Source: Marixanthomonas spongiae (GTDB lineage Bacteria > Bacteroidota > Bacteroidia > Flavobacteriales > Flavobacteriaceae). Taken from it: 64,000 nt of DNA. Location of the stretch: assembly GCF_003095375.1 (NCBI RefSeq), contig NZ_QEHR01000005.1, positions 248,001 through 312,000 on the forward strand, given 5' to 3'. The position numbers and the translations under genes are program-made. Below the pieces are notes generated by a model. The model was not told the origin of the DNA and ran no database searches. It saw only the letters and a program-made list of their open reading frames with translations. Positions 25,281-33,708 of the stretch are shown here, one piece after another (position 1 is the stretch's first letter; the number at the start of each line of letters is the position of its first letter).

Positions 25281-27209
25281 ATGAAAAAACATGTACTTGT
25301 GGCATTATGCCTTGGTGCAAGCATTGTATCGCTTGCCCAAAACAACAATCCAGAAAAACTGGATACGGTGGTTTTAGACACCAAAACCCCAATTGCGAGG
25401 AAAAACAGCGGGAAAACAGTCATTACCATTGACAAGGAAACCTTAGAAAACAGCCCCGGGCAGTCAGTTGCTGAAGTGCTGAACACTGTGTCGGGCATCG
25501 AAATAAACGGCGCACGGAGTTATGACGGGCAAAATCTGAATTATTATGTGCGTGGCGGTAGAAACCGTCAAGTGGTGATTATGGTAGATGGCGTGCAATT
25601 AAATGACCCATCGCACATTGCCAATGATTACGACTTGCGTTTGGTGTCGGCTTCTTCAGTAGAAAAAATTGAAATATTAAAAGGAGCTTCGAGTGTTCTG
25701 TATGGTTCTGGAGCGGCAACTGCGGTTATTAACATTACCACCAAAAAAGCATCGAAAGAACCCATTGCCGCTACTATAAGTTCCACGTTGGGTACGAATA
25801 GACCAACTGAAAGTGATAAAAACACAAAACTTCAAGCGTTTACAAGCCACGCAACAGTAAATGGAACATTGAACAATTTTTTTTACAATGCTAATTTCAG
25901 TAATCGATATACCGATGGACTTTCGGCCCTAGCTGCGCCAAAAGGGGAAGCGTTGTTTGAAAGCGATGTGTTCAATAGGTACGACGGACGCATAAATTTA
26001 GGGTATCATATTTCAGAAGATATCACCGTTAGTCAATTTTTCAGTTTTGACAAGTTCAAAGCCGGTTTTGATAATTTTGATTTTACCGATGCCGAGTTCC
26101 GTTCCATTAGTGAGCAATTAAAAACTGGAGGCCATTTTGAGTGGAACTATAAAAACGGCACCTATATATTTAACGATACCTACACGTGGATTGAACGGGA
26201 AATAGCGTCTGGATTTCCTTCAAAATACGATTCAGATTCTTATACTTTTGATACGTATATAAACCATCGCTTTACCAATCAATTGCAGGTTGTGGTAGGG
26301 TTAAACGGAAACTTTAGCAGTTTTAATTCGTTTTCAATTCCTTTTGGCGAAACTGATTTTAACCAAGATGTAGATGAAGATACAGCTAAATTCAATATCA
26401 TTGATCCTTATGTAAATGCAGTATATATTTCAGATTTTGGGCTTACGGTTAACGCTGGGGCGCGGTTGAACATTCACAGTGTTTATGATACCCATTTGGT
26501 GTATAATGTGAACCCGTCGTATGCTTTCGGTCTTGGCAACAACACTTTGAAAGTATTAGGCTCTTACAGCACCGCTTATATTACGCCTTCATTGTTTCAG
26601 CTTTATGACCCGCTTTACGGAAACGAGGAGTTGATCCCTGAAGAAAACACAACGATTGAAGGTGGTTTGGAGTTTGCTTCGGAAGAAGGGTTTCGCGTTA
26701 GCGCCCTTTATTTTAACAGGGAAGAAAAAAACTATGTGGATTTTGTGACCATTGACCCTGATCTATTTATTTCGCAATACCTTAATATAGATGAAACGTT
26801 CAACACCAGCGGGATTGAAGTTGAAGTGTATAAAAAATTTGGTAAAAAGGTAACGGTGCAGGCCAATTATACCAATACCCAAGCCGATGAACGCTTTGCC
26901 TTGCGCATCCCGGAACATAAAGCAAATGCTTCCATTGGATATAAGGTGACTGAGCGTGTGTTTTTAGGGTTGGATTATCAATATGTAAGTGAACGTGAAG
27001 ATACTTTTTTTAGTCAAGACACTTTTATGAATGAGGATGTTACCTTAGAAAGTTATGGGTTGTTGAATTTTAAAATCAATGGGCAAGTAACCAAAAACCT
27101 GAAACTTTTTGCAGGCGTAAGCAATATCCTTGATGAAGAATATGAAGAATTGTACCAGTACCAAACCCGCGGAAGAAACATCCACACCGGATTTACTTTA
27201 AACCTTTAA
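25281..27209 (+). CDS. btuB: TonB-dependent outer-membrane receptor, probable corrinoid uptake (BtuB-like)
   Basis: A 642-aa receptor with a signal peptide (about residues 1-19), a plug domain (VITIDKETLENSPGQSVAEVL; YYVRGGRNRQVVIMVDGVQLNDP; VEKIEILKGASSVLYGSGA), and a 22-strand-type barrel ending in an aromatic C-terminal residue pattern (GFTLNL). Its size matches BtuB rather than SusC proteins. The cobalamin riboswitch directly upstream and the divergent BtuFCD-like genes make vitamin B12 or another corrinoid the likely ligand. A strong hairpin terminator follows. Confidence 0.9.
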   Translation: MKKHVLVALCLGASIVSLAQNNNPEKLDTVVLDTKTPIARKNSGKTVITIDKETLENSPGQSVAEVLNTVSGIEINGARSYDGQNLNYYVRGGRNRQVVIMVDGVQLNDPSHIANDYDLRLVSASSVEKIEILKGASSVLYGSGAATAVINITTKKASKEPIAATISSTLGTNRPTESDKNTKLQAFTSHATVNGTLNNFFYNANFSNRYTDGLSALAAPKGEALFESDVFNRYDGRINLGYHISEDITVSQFFSFDKFKAGFDNFDFTDAEFRSISEQLKTGGHFEWNYKNGTYIFNDTYTWIEREIASGFPSKYDSDSYTFDTYINHRFTNQLQVVVGLNGNFSSFNSFSIPFGETDFNQDVDEDTAKFNIIDPYVNAVYISDFGLTVNAGARLNIHSVYDTHLVYNVNPSYAFGLGNNTLKVLGSYSTAYITPSLFQLYDPLYGNEELIPEENTTIEGGLEFASEEGFRVSALYFNREEKNYVDFVTIDPDLFISQYLNIDETFNTSGIEVEVYKKFGKKVTVQANYTNTQADERFALRIPEHKANASIGYKVTERVFLGLDYQYVSEREDTFFSQDTFMNEDVTLESYGLLNFKINGQVTKNLKLFAGVSNILDEEYEELYQYQTRGRNIHTGFTLNL

Positions 27210-27228
27210 TTTTTTTTGATGTTAAGCC

Positions 27229-27267
27229 AAGCGCCGGGTTTTTAATATTTTAAACTCGGCGCTTTTT
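27229..27267. terminator. Bidirectional terminator after the receptor gene
   Basis: Stem AAGCGCCG/CGGCGCTT extended by TTT/AAA pairs, followed by TTTTT on the plus strand. The S41 peptidase gene ends 3 bp beyond on the minus strand, so it serves both. Confidence 0.85.
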
Positions 27268-27269
27268 AT

Positions 27270-28673
27270 TTAATGCTCAGCCAACATAATTTGATGTAAA
27301 GGCGAGTTTGCCTTGCTTTCAGAAATCTCTTCCAACTCATTAAAAGAACCGCGTGAAGCAGGTTTTGGGAAACCGGGCACGATTTCGGAAAGGGCCGTCG
27401 CCAAAAAAGGCTCGTTTACATCTCCTAATATGCCTAAATTGGCGTAATCCTCATCTATGGCAATATCTGGGGTTAATCCGTCCACGTAATCGGTGTTTCC
27501 AACGGCATTGGCAGTTTTAAACACTAACGGCAACATGGCATACGTGTGATCTGGGTTGGCTTGACTGCGCCGAAAACCAGGTGCGGGCGCATCGTACAAT
27601 AAAAACGAAGCTTGAAATTTCCCCGTGGTGTTTTGGCCAATTTGTACCACATTAATGTAAGGGTCGAGGCCGTTGATTACCAGCTCGCTTGCTGAGGCGG
27701 TACGACCGGTGGTCAAAATATAAACGGTGGTAAGGCCTAAACTGTTAATGGCGCTGCCGTCACTTATGGCTGCGTTAAAAAGTCCGTTTTCGGCATATTC
27801 TTCTTGGCGGTCTGGGTTCCATTGTTCGGTATAAAACAGTTCGCCGTTAAACTGACCGGTAATCATACCGGCCAGATCGACCGCAGTTTCCACGGCGCCG
27901 CCCCCATTGTAACGAAGGTCTAAAACTAAATCTGTCACGCCATCTGCCTGTAAAGATCCAAAAGCAGCGTTGAGGTCATTATCAAAATCCCTTGTGAAGC
28001 TATTGTACATTACATACCCTATTTTTTGCCCTTGAACATCCAAGGTCTTGGCAATATAGACAGGGTTTTCGGTGTATTGTGTTTTTGTAAGCGAGGCCGT
28101 TTCTCCGGTGGAATTTACGTTTGTACCGTCAAAAGTTGCGAGGCCAATAGTGTAACTATCTTGTGATAGCAATGCGTTAAAATTGTTTTCGTTAAGTTGT
28201 TGTCCATCGATAGAGTTAAAAATATCGCCACGTTGCAACCCTTTGGTCTCGGCATCGGTATTTGGCAATACGTAGCGCACATACCCAAATACATTTGTTG
28301 GGTTATTGGGGTAGCGTACCAGGCCAAATTCCATTCCGTTGCTTTTGGAAACACCGGAAAGTGCATTTTCCAATTCGATATAATCATCTACCAAAATACT
28401 GAAACGGTCTTGTGGCACGGTCAGAAAGTCGAATAGGCTTTCGGGGGAATCATAACTGCTTAAAAAGTTATTCAATTCCTGCTCATTGGCAAAAGCATCA
28501 TCGGCAAGTTCGGGTTTGTCAGCTTTATAGAGATAGAAAAAATTAAGGCCGCGGTAAATGAAATCCTGTATTTCCAACTGGGAGGCGGTACGGGGGTTGT
28601 CGTCGCTATCTTCAAAACAAGAAGTGAATAGAGTAGCGACAATCAGTAAAAGTAGTATGAGTTTCTTTTTCAA
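27270..28673 (-). CDS. S41 family (C-terminal processing) peptidase, lipoprotein
   Basis: A 467-aa protein. The signal ends in TLFTSCFED (lipobox), so it is membrane-tethered. A PDZ-like segment (GFVRYVLPNTDAETKGLQRGDIFNSIDG-type) lies around residues 130-170, then the S41 core: VLDLRYNGGGAVETA, and the serine in TTGRTASASELV with a lysine in QNTTGKFQ about 27 residues later forming the Ser-Lys dyad. It probably degrades or trims envelope proteins. It differs from CtpA by its N-terminal helical segment. It is divergent from the ECF sigma operon. Confidence 0.88.
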   Translation of the reverse strand: MKKKLILLLLIVATLFTSCFEDSDDNPRTASQLEIQDFIYRGLNFFYLYKADKPELADDAFANEQELNNFLSSYDSPESLFDFLTVPQDRFSILVDDYIELENALSGVSKSNGMEFGLVRYPNNPTNVFGYVRYVLPNTDAETKGLQRGDIFNSIDGQQLNENNFNALLSQDSYTIGLATFDGTNVNSTGETASLTKTQYTENPVYIAKTLDVQGQKIGYVMYNSFTRDFDNDLNAAFGSLQADGVTDLVLDLRYNGGGAVETAVDLAGMITGQFNGELFYTEQWNPDRQEEYAENGLFNAAISDGSAINSLGLTTVYILTTGRTASASELVINGLDPYINVVQIGQNTTGKFQASFLLYDAPAPGFRRSQANPDHTYAMLPLVFKTANAVGNTDYVDGLTPDIAIDEDYANLGILGDVNEPFLATALSEIVPGFPKPASRGSFNELEEISESKANSPLHQIMLAEH

Positions 28674-28825
28674 GATGTTGGGGTTTTATTTCGATTTAGT
28701 CTAATAACCCCAAAATACTTACAATATTGTAAATATGAAAATTACGGGGTTTACAGTTGATTTTCAAAATCAAATATAATATATCTGCGGTTTACTTGTA
28801 GTTTTATAGTTTCAGAAATGTAAAT

Positions 28826-28854
28826 GTAACAAATATTATAGTTGTTCGTCGTAA
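28826..28854 (+). promoter_or_regulatory. Probable ECF-sigma-dependent autoregulatory promoter
   Basis: GTAAC (AAC at 28828-28830) and CGTC (28847-28850) are separated by exactly 16 bp, the classical AAC-N16-CGTC pattern of ECF sigma promoters. It lies about 47 bp upstream of an ECF sigma gene. No TAnnTTTG box is seen in this gap, so the operon probably transcribes itself. Confidence 0.6.
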
Positions 28855-28897
28855 GTATAGAGAGCCATCACAAAAGCTTTCCCACAACCACCAAAAA

Positions 28898-29404
28898 ATG
28901 AAACAAAAAGAATTTATAGCAACCGTGCTTCCTTTTAAGGATAAGTTATATCGTCTTGCAAAACGGATTCTTGTTTCGGGCGATGAAGCTGAAGATGCCA
29001 TACAGGAAGTGTATTTGAAACTATGGAAAGGCCGCAATAAAATTGGAAACTATAGAAACCCTGAAGCTTTTGCCGTGACCATGACAAAAAATTATTGTCT
29101 GGATCGGTTAAAATCGAAACAGGCTTCCAATTTAAAGATTGTTCACAACAACTTTCAGACTTCAGAAAATGTAGAAAAGAAAATTGAAGCAAATGATGGG
29201 GTACAATTGGTTTTTAAAATAATGGAAACTTTGCCCGAACAACAACGCATTGTATTGCAATTGCGGGACGTGGAACAGTTTGAATTTTCAGAAATCGCAA
29301 AAATGCTGGACAGTAACGAAACCGCAGTGCGCGTAAATTTGTCCCGGGCAAGAAAAACAGTACGGGAACAACTGATTAAAAAACACAATTATGGAATTAG
29401 CTAA
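28898..29404 (+). CDS. RNA polymerase sigma factor, ECF subfamily
   Basis: A 168-aa sigma-70 family protein with region 2 (about residues 10-77; YRLAKRILVSGDEAEDAIQEVYLKLW) and region 4 (about 108-160; LPEQQRIVLQLRDVEQFEFSEIAKML...AVRVNLSRAR), and no region 3, as in ECF factors. It starts a four-gene operon with an anti-sigma-like protein and two DUF4252 proteins. The promoter upstream fits an ECF consensus, which suggests autoregulation. The stimulus is unknown; envelope stress would fit the exported products of the operon. Confidence 0.9.
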   Translation: MKQKEFIATVLPFKDKLYRLAKRILVSGDEAEDAIQEVYLKLWKGRNKIGNYRNPEAFAVTMTKNYCLDRLKSKQASNLKIVHNNFQTSENVEKKIEANDGVQLVFKIMETLPEQQRIVLQLRDVEQFEFSEIAKMLDSNETAVRVNLSRARKTVREQLIKKHNYGIS

Positions 29405-29825
29405 AATAGAAAAATTGCTGGATGCCTATTTTGAAGGCAACACCACCTTGGCCGAAGAAGCCATGTTACGGGACTATTTTGCACAAGATGAAATAGCGCC
29501 ACAAGTAGCGATGTATCAGCCATTGTTTGTAGGTTTGGTCGCCGCAAAAGAAGAGGTTTCTGATCGGGAACTGAAACTGCCAAAAAACCAATTTAAAATA
29601 AAGAATTGGTGGTATGCTGCGGCAGCATCGGTAGTGCTGGCCATTGGCGTGGCGGGGTTTGTGTTTTCTGAACCAAAACTAACACAAGAAGAACAAGAAG
29701 CTTTGGCCGCATTTGAAAAAACCAAGGAAGCCATGCAGTTTATGTCTAAAAACTTTAATAAAGGAGCCGAAGAGCTCACGTACATTTCAACATTTACCGA
29801 AACAAAAAACAAAATTTTAAAATAA
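29391..29825 (+). CDS. Probable anti-sigma factor-like membrane protein
   Basis: A 144-aa protein with an acidic helical N-terminal segment (IEKLLDAYFEGNTTLAEEAMLRDYF), one membrane helix (about residues 72-90) and a short outer segment. The gene overlaps the sigma gene by 14 bp, the usual sign of a translationally coupled sigma/anti-sigma pair. The N-terminal 'LxAYFEGxTTxxEExxLRxYF' pattern is common in proteins at this position in Bacteroidota. There is no HxxxCxxC zinc motif, so it is not a ZAS-type anti-sigma factor. Its role is inferred from position. Confidence 0.7.
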   Translation: MELAKIEKLLDAYFEGNTTLAEEAMLRDYFAQDEIAPQVAMYQPLFVGLVAAKEEVSDRELKLPKNQFKIKNWWYAAAASVVLAIGVAGFVFSEPKLTQEEQEALAAFEKTKEAMQFMSKNFNKGAEELTYISTFTETKNKILK

Positions 29826-29842
29826 CCCTTAACACTTTAAAC

Positions 29843-30379
29843 ATGAAAAAGTCACTTATATTAATTGCCCTATTGGCGGTACCTTTCTTCGCTTCGGCGC
29901 AAAAAGCCTTCGATGTATTCGAAGATGAAAAAGACGTAACCTCTTTTGTAGCCACCAAAAATATGTTCAAGCTTCTCAGCAAGATGGATTTTGACTCCAA
30001 CGACCCCGAGGTAAAAGAATACCTGGAATTGGTCAACAGCCTGGACAACATCAAGATTTTTACTACCGATAACCTTTCGGTCGCTTCAAAAATGAACGAT
30101 GCCGTTTCAAAATATGTCGCCGGCAATTCCAAACTTTCTGAACTGATGCGGGTAAAAGACGATGGCAAAAACATCAAGTTTTATTCAAAAGAAGGAAAAA
30201 CCGATAATTACGTAAGCGAACTCTTGATGCACCTTACCGGAAACCTGGAGGGCAAAGAGCGTACCGTGATCATGAGCATTACCGGAAACATCGACCTTAA
30301 AAAAGTCTCCAAACTCACCAAAGACCTTAACGTTCCGGGAAGCGACGCACTGAAGAACCTTGACGATAAAAAACAATAA
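29843..30379 (+). CDS. DUF4252 family exported protein
   Basis: A 178-aa protein with a clear signal peptide (MKKSLILIALLAVPFFASAQ). The body shows the DUF4252 pattern: SFVATKNMFKLLSKM, then LDNIKIFTTDN, and VSELLMHLTG...VIMSITGNIDLKKVSKL at the C-terminus. DUF4252 proteins are periplasmic or surface proteins of unknown function, restricted mostly to Bacteroidota. It is third in the ECF operon and is followed 2 bp later by a paralogue, which suggests the two work together. Confidence 0.85.
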   Translation: MKKSLILIALLAVPFFASAQKAFDVFEDEKDVTSFVATKNMFKLLSKMDFDSNDPEVKEYLELVNSLDNIKIFTTDNLSVASKMNDAVSKYVAGNSKLSELMRVKDDGKNIKFYSKEGKTDNYVSELLMHLTGNLEGKERTVIMSITGNIDLKKVSKLTKDLNVPGSDALKNLDDKKQ

Positions 30380-30381
30380 TT

Positions 30382-30951
30382 ATGACACTTGCAAAATATA
30401 TATTAGGTATTACCTTAGCGAGCCTAGCGCTGTTTTCCTGCGACAACTCGGAATCGCTACAACAATATTTAGTTGACAAACAGGATGACGATAAATTCTT
30501 AAAAGTGGATTTGGCCACTAGTTTGCTACAAAATGAAAACAGCGATTTTACCCGGGAAGAGAAAGACATCTTGGCAACCGTTAAAAAAATAAACGTTGTC
30601 GCATATCCTTTAAAAGGCGATAACAAAACCGATTATCAAACCGAAAAAGACAAGGTGAAATCCATTCTTGCGGAAGAAAAATACAAAACCTTACTTAAAA
30701 TGGGCTCTAACAATCGTGGTGCTACTTTAAAATACACAGGGGAAGAAGATGCCATTGATGAGTTGATTGTCTTTGCCAGTGATGAAGAGCGTGGTTTTGC
30801 GGTATTCAGACTGTTAGGCGAGAAGATGCGACCGGATCAAATGATGAAATTAATGAAATCCATTGACAAGGGCGACATCAATATAGACCAATTAAGCGGA
30901 ATAGGAGATATTTTGAGTATGGGCGCTGATAGTACTGCTGTTAAACAATAG
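30382..30951 (+). CDS. DUF4252 family lipoprotein
   Basis: A 189-aa paralogue of the preceding gene. The signal ends in LALFSCDNSE, so this copy is a lipoprotein whereas its neighbour is soluble. The core pattern is similar but diverged (VKKINVVAYPLKGDN; ELIVFASDEERGFAVFRLLGEKM). It is the last gene of the ECF operon and is followed by a strong terminator. Confidence 0.82.
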   Translation: MTLAKYILGITLASLALFSCDNSESLQQYLVDKQDDDKFLKVDLATSLLQNENSDFTREEKDILATVKKINVVAYPLKGDNKTDYQTEKDKVKSILAEEKYKTLLKMGSNNRGATLKYTGEEDAIDELIVFASDEERGFAVFRLLGEKMRPDQMMKLMKSIDKGDINIDQLSGIGDILSMGADSTAVKQ

Positions 30952-30971
30952 TATTTATTTCTAAACTCAAT

Positions 30972-31008
30972 AAAAAAAAGCTTCAGGTGTTTTCTGAAGC
31001 TTTTTTTA
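30972..31008. terminator. Bidirectional terminator after the ECF operon
   Basis: AAAAAAGCTTCAG/CTGAAGCTTTTTT, a perfect stem of at least 12 bp with a GTGTTTT loop, with A and T tracts on either side. It separates the DUF4252 gene from the converging purB. Confidence 0.92.
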
Positions 31009-31018
31009 TATTAGGTTT

Positions 31019-32362
31019 TTAAATCCCTGTATAATTAGAAGGTGTAATCACCCGCATTTCTTCTTTTACGGCTTCGGAAACATCCAAGGTTTCAATAAAA
31101 TCGGCTATGGATTGCTTGGTGATGGCTTCGTTGGTTCTAGTTAGACCTTTTAATGCTTCATAAGGGTTTGCATAGCCTTCCCGTCGTAGAATGGTTTGGA
31201 TGGCTTCGGCCACGACCGCCCAGTTTTTTTCAAGGTCTTCATTGAATTTGGCTTCGTTCAGTAATAATTTATCCAACCCTTTTAACGTGGACTGAAAACC
31301 GATTAAAGTGTGGCCAATGGGAACACCGATGTTTCGTAAAACGGTGCTATCGGTTAAATCGCGTTGCAAGCGGCTAATGGGCAACTTGGCCGAAAGATGT
31401 TCGAAGAGAGCGTTTGCGATACCGAGATTCCCTTCGCTGTTCTCAAAATCGATCGGGTTTACTTTATGCGGCATGGCCGAAGACCCTACTTCACCCTTCT
31501 TTATTTTCTGTTTAAAATAATCCATGGACACATAGCTCCAGATATCCCGGTCTAGATCGATTAAAATAGTGTTGATGCGTTTTAGGCAATCAAACAACGC
31601 CGCCATATGGTCGTAATGCTCAATTTGTGTAGTTGGGAAGGAATGGTGCAATCCTAATTTAGATTGTACAAAATTTTGTCCAAACGCTTTCCAATCTACA
31701 TCAGGATAAGCAACTTTATGGGCATTAAAATTCCCAGTAGCACCGCCAAATTTCGCTGCACTTTTAATATTGTCCAGCAGGCCGAACTGCTCTTCGATAC
31801 GCGTTACAAACACATCGATTTCTTTCCCTAAACGGGTAGGAGAAGCCGGTTGGCCGTGGGTTCGTGCCAACATGGGTACGTTTGCCCAATCCTTGGCCAA
31901 TTCTTTCAACTTCTTTTTTACATCAAGCAACAAGGGCACATACACCTCGTTCATCGCTTCTTTTAGCGATAGCGGAATGGCGGTATTATTAATGTCCTGC
32001 GAGGTTAGGCCAAAATGAATGAATTCCTTAAAACCCTGAAGCCCTAAACCGTCAAATTTTTCTTTTATAAAATATTCAACCGCTTTCACATCGTGGTTGG
32101 TCACTTTTTCGGTGTCCTTAATTTGTTGGGCATCTTCCGTGGAAAAATCAGTATATAATTTCCGAAGCGCTTCAAATTTTGAGGTGTCAAAACTGTTTAG
32201 CTGAGGGAGTGGAAGCGTTACCAAAGCGATAAAATACTCCACTTCTACCTGCACGCGGTATTTTATCAGTGCTTCTTCAGAAAAGAAAGGGATAAGGTCT
32301 TTTGTTTTCGATGCGTAGCGTCCGTCAATGGGCGAAATTGCTTGTAATGCGTTGCTGGCCAT
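31019..32362 (-). CDS. purB: Adenylosuccinate lyase
   Basis: A 447-aa member of the fumarase/aspartase superfamily. It has the purB start (LQAISPIDGRYASKT), TSQDINNTAIP, and the signature loop GSSAMPHKVNPIDFEN holding the catalytic serine. It splits fumarate from adenylosuccinate and from SAICAR in purine synthesis, in the cytosol. The protein is full length. A good -7 box lies 20 bp upstream, and a HEAT-like protein gene and a sirtuin gene lie upstream on the same strand. Confidence 0.96.
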   Translation of the reverse strand: MASNALQAISPIDGRYASKTKDLIPFFSEEALIKYRVQVEVEYFIALVTLPLPQLNSFDTSKFEALRKLYTDFSTEDAQQIKDTEKVTNHDVKAVEYFIKEKFDGLGLQGFKEFIHFGLTSQDINNTAIPLSLKEAMNEVYVPLLLDVKKKLKELAKDWANVPMLARTHGQPASPTRLGKEIDVFVTRIEEQFGLLDNIKSAAKFGGATGNFNAHKVAYPDVDWKAFGQNFVQSKLGLHHSFPTTQIEHYDHMAALFDCLKRINTILIDLDRDIWSYVSMDYFKQKIKKGEVGSSAMPHKVNPIDFENSEGNLGIANALFEHLSAKLPISRLQRDLTDSTVLRNIGVPIGHTLIGFQSTLKGLDKLLLNEAKFNEDLEKNWAVVAEAIQTILRREGYANPYEALKGLTRTNEAITKQSIADFIETLDVSEAVKEEMRVITPSNYTGI

Positions 32363-32381
32363 AGGTTGAAATTTAAAGGTG

Positions 32382-32389
32382 CAAAGATA
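32382..32389 (-). promoter_or_regulatory. -7 box of purB
   Basis: TATCTTTG on the minus strand, a perfect TAnnTTTG, 20 bp from the purB start codon. Confidence 0.55.
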
Positions 32390-32407
32390 CCTTTTTCCAT
32401 TCAGAAT

Positions 32408-32980
32408 TCAGGATTCAGGATTCCGAATTTTTCCAAGGATTTTCTTACCCCTTGCTTTATATCCTGCGCTTCCTTGGTGGATGTTTTGCTCCAAGATTTG
32501 CCGTAACTGGTGATGTATCCATTCAAACTCGGTGCCTAAATAATATAAAGCCGTCATGGCACGCGCTTGGCAAGCCACTTTTTTATCGGTTATCAACCAG
32601 TCGAAACAACACTCCGTCATTGTTTTTTTATGGGTTTCAGATAAACAAGAAACTATCTTTTTTTCCTTCTTTTTATAATATGAAATAGCAATCATCTCAC
32701 AAATATGCGCCATTGGCCTCAAGGTTTGGTCGCGTGTTACCGTAGGCAGTTTTTCAAAAAATATATCTAAGTGTGGAAATAATAAACTTGGTTGTTCTAA
32801 ATACACAAACTCCAGTACCCACGCGGCTTTGTATGATACATCGTCTTCATTTTTAAAACAACATGTAAGCAGTTCGCCAAAGGTTCCGGGGTGATCGATC
32901 ACCCAATGGGCAGCTTGCAAGCGGTTTTTTCGGTACGCTTTTTTATAACTGAGTTGCTGTAATAAACCGGTATCACTCAT
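32408..32980 (-). CDS. HEAT/ARM-like helical protein, unknown function
   Basis: A 190-aa all-helical protein with repeating helix pairs (for example SYKAAWVLEFVYLEQPSLLFPHLDIFFEKL and ARAMTALYYLGTEF), typical of HEAT or ARM-like repeats that bind proteins. No catalytic motif is seen. Its start overlaps the sirtuin gene by 8 bp, so the two are translationally coupled, and purB follows 45 bp downstream. Relatives between these genes exist in flavobacteria as far as I recall, and some are mislabelled as adenylosuccinate lyase. Confidence 0.7.
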   Translation of the reverse strand: MSDTGLLQQLSYKKAYRKNRLQAAHWVIDHPGTFGELLTCCFKNEDDVSYKAAWVLEFVYLEQPSLLFPHLDIFFEKLPTVTRDQTLRPMAHICEMIAISYYKKKEKKIVSCLSETHKKTMTECCFDWLITDKKVACQARAMTALYYLGTEFEWIHHQLRQILEQNIHQGSAGYKARGKKILGKIRNPES

Positions 32981-33662
32981 TATACGGAGCGTTTTCTATT
33001 TCTGAAATAACCTTGGGCACCCCCGTCGAGGCTTTTTCAGCAAAGACCGAAACCCGTTCTGAAGAAGAAATAGATGGGTTGGGATCCACAAAATAAATAG
33101 GCACGTTTTCTGAAGCAAATTGAAGCAATCCCGCAGCGGGATACACCTGCATAGAGGTGCCAACGATTATTAAAATATCGGCTTCAGAAACGTGTTTCAT
33201 CGCTTCGTCCATCATAGGCACCATTTCACCAAACCAAACCACGTGCGGTCGCAATTGGTGGTTTTCATCGCAGCAATCGCCAAGGTTGAGGTCTTTTTTC
33301 CACTCTAAAACCGTGGTTTCGTTGCCGGTACTGCGCACTTTCAACAATTCGCCGTGCAAATGTACGACGTTGGTACTGCCAGCCCGTTCGTGCAGGTCGT
33401 CCACATTTTGGGTTATAATGGTAACGGCGTGGTTTTTTTCAAGTTGGGCCAAGGCTTTATGGGCAGCATTGGGTTGCACTTCCAATAACTGTTTTCGTCG
33501 TTTGTTGTAAAAATCCAGTACCAGTTCTGGGTTTTTGGCAAAACCTTCGGGGGAGGCCACTTCCATAATATCGTGGTTTTCCCACAGGCCGTTGCTGTCC
33601 CTAAAGGTATTGATGCCACTTTCGGCACTTACGCCGGCACCGGTCAAAACTACAATGTTCAT
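32973..33662 (-). CDS. NAD-dependent protein deacylase (sirtuin), without zinc ribbon cysteines
   Basis: A 229-aa SIR2 protein. NAD site GAGVSAESGI (residues 8-17), TQNVDDLHERAGS (84-96), catalytic His103 in HLHGE, and GTSMQVYPAAGL near the C-terminus. Bacterial sirtuins usually have four zinc-binding cysteines after the catalytic histidine; here that region has only Cys130-Cys131 (GDCCDENHQLRPH), so the zinc module is missing or collapsed. It removes acyl groups from lysines using NAD. The gene is divergent from trmH with 46 bp between. Confidence 0.88.
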   Translation of the reverse strand: MNIVVLTGAGVSAESGINTFRDSNGLWENHDIMEVASPEGFAKNPELVLDFYNKRRKQLLEVQPNAAHKALAQLEKNHAVTIITQNVDDLHERAGSTNVVHLHGELLKVRSTGNETTVLEWKKDLNLGDCCDENHQLRPHVVWFGEMVPMMDEAMKHVSEADILIIVGTSMQVYPAAGLLQFASENVPIYFVDPNPSISSSERVSVFAEKASTGVPKVISEIENAPYNE

Positions 33663-33708
33663 TGCGCTATTTTTTTATATCTTCGTTTTTTAAAAATACA
33701 CAATTTCA

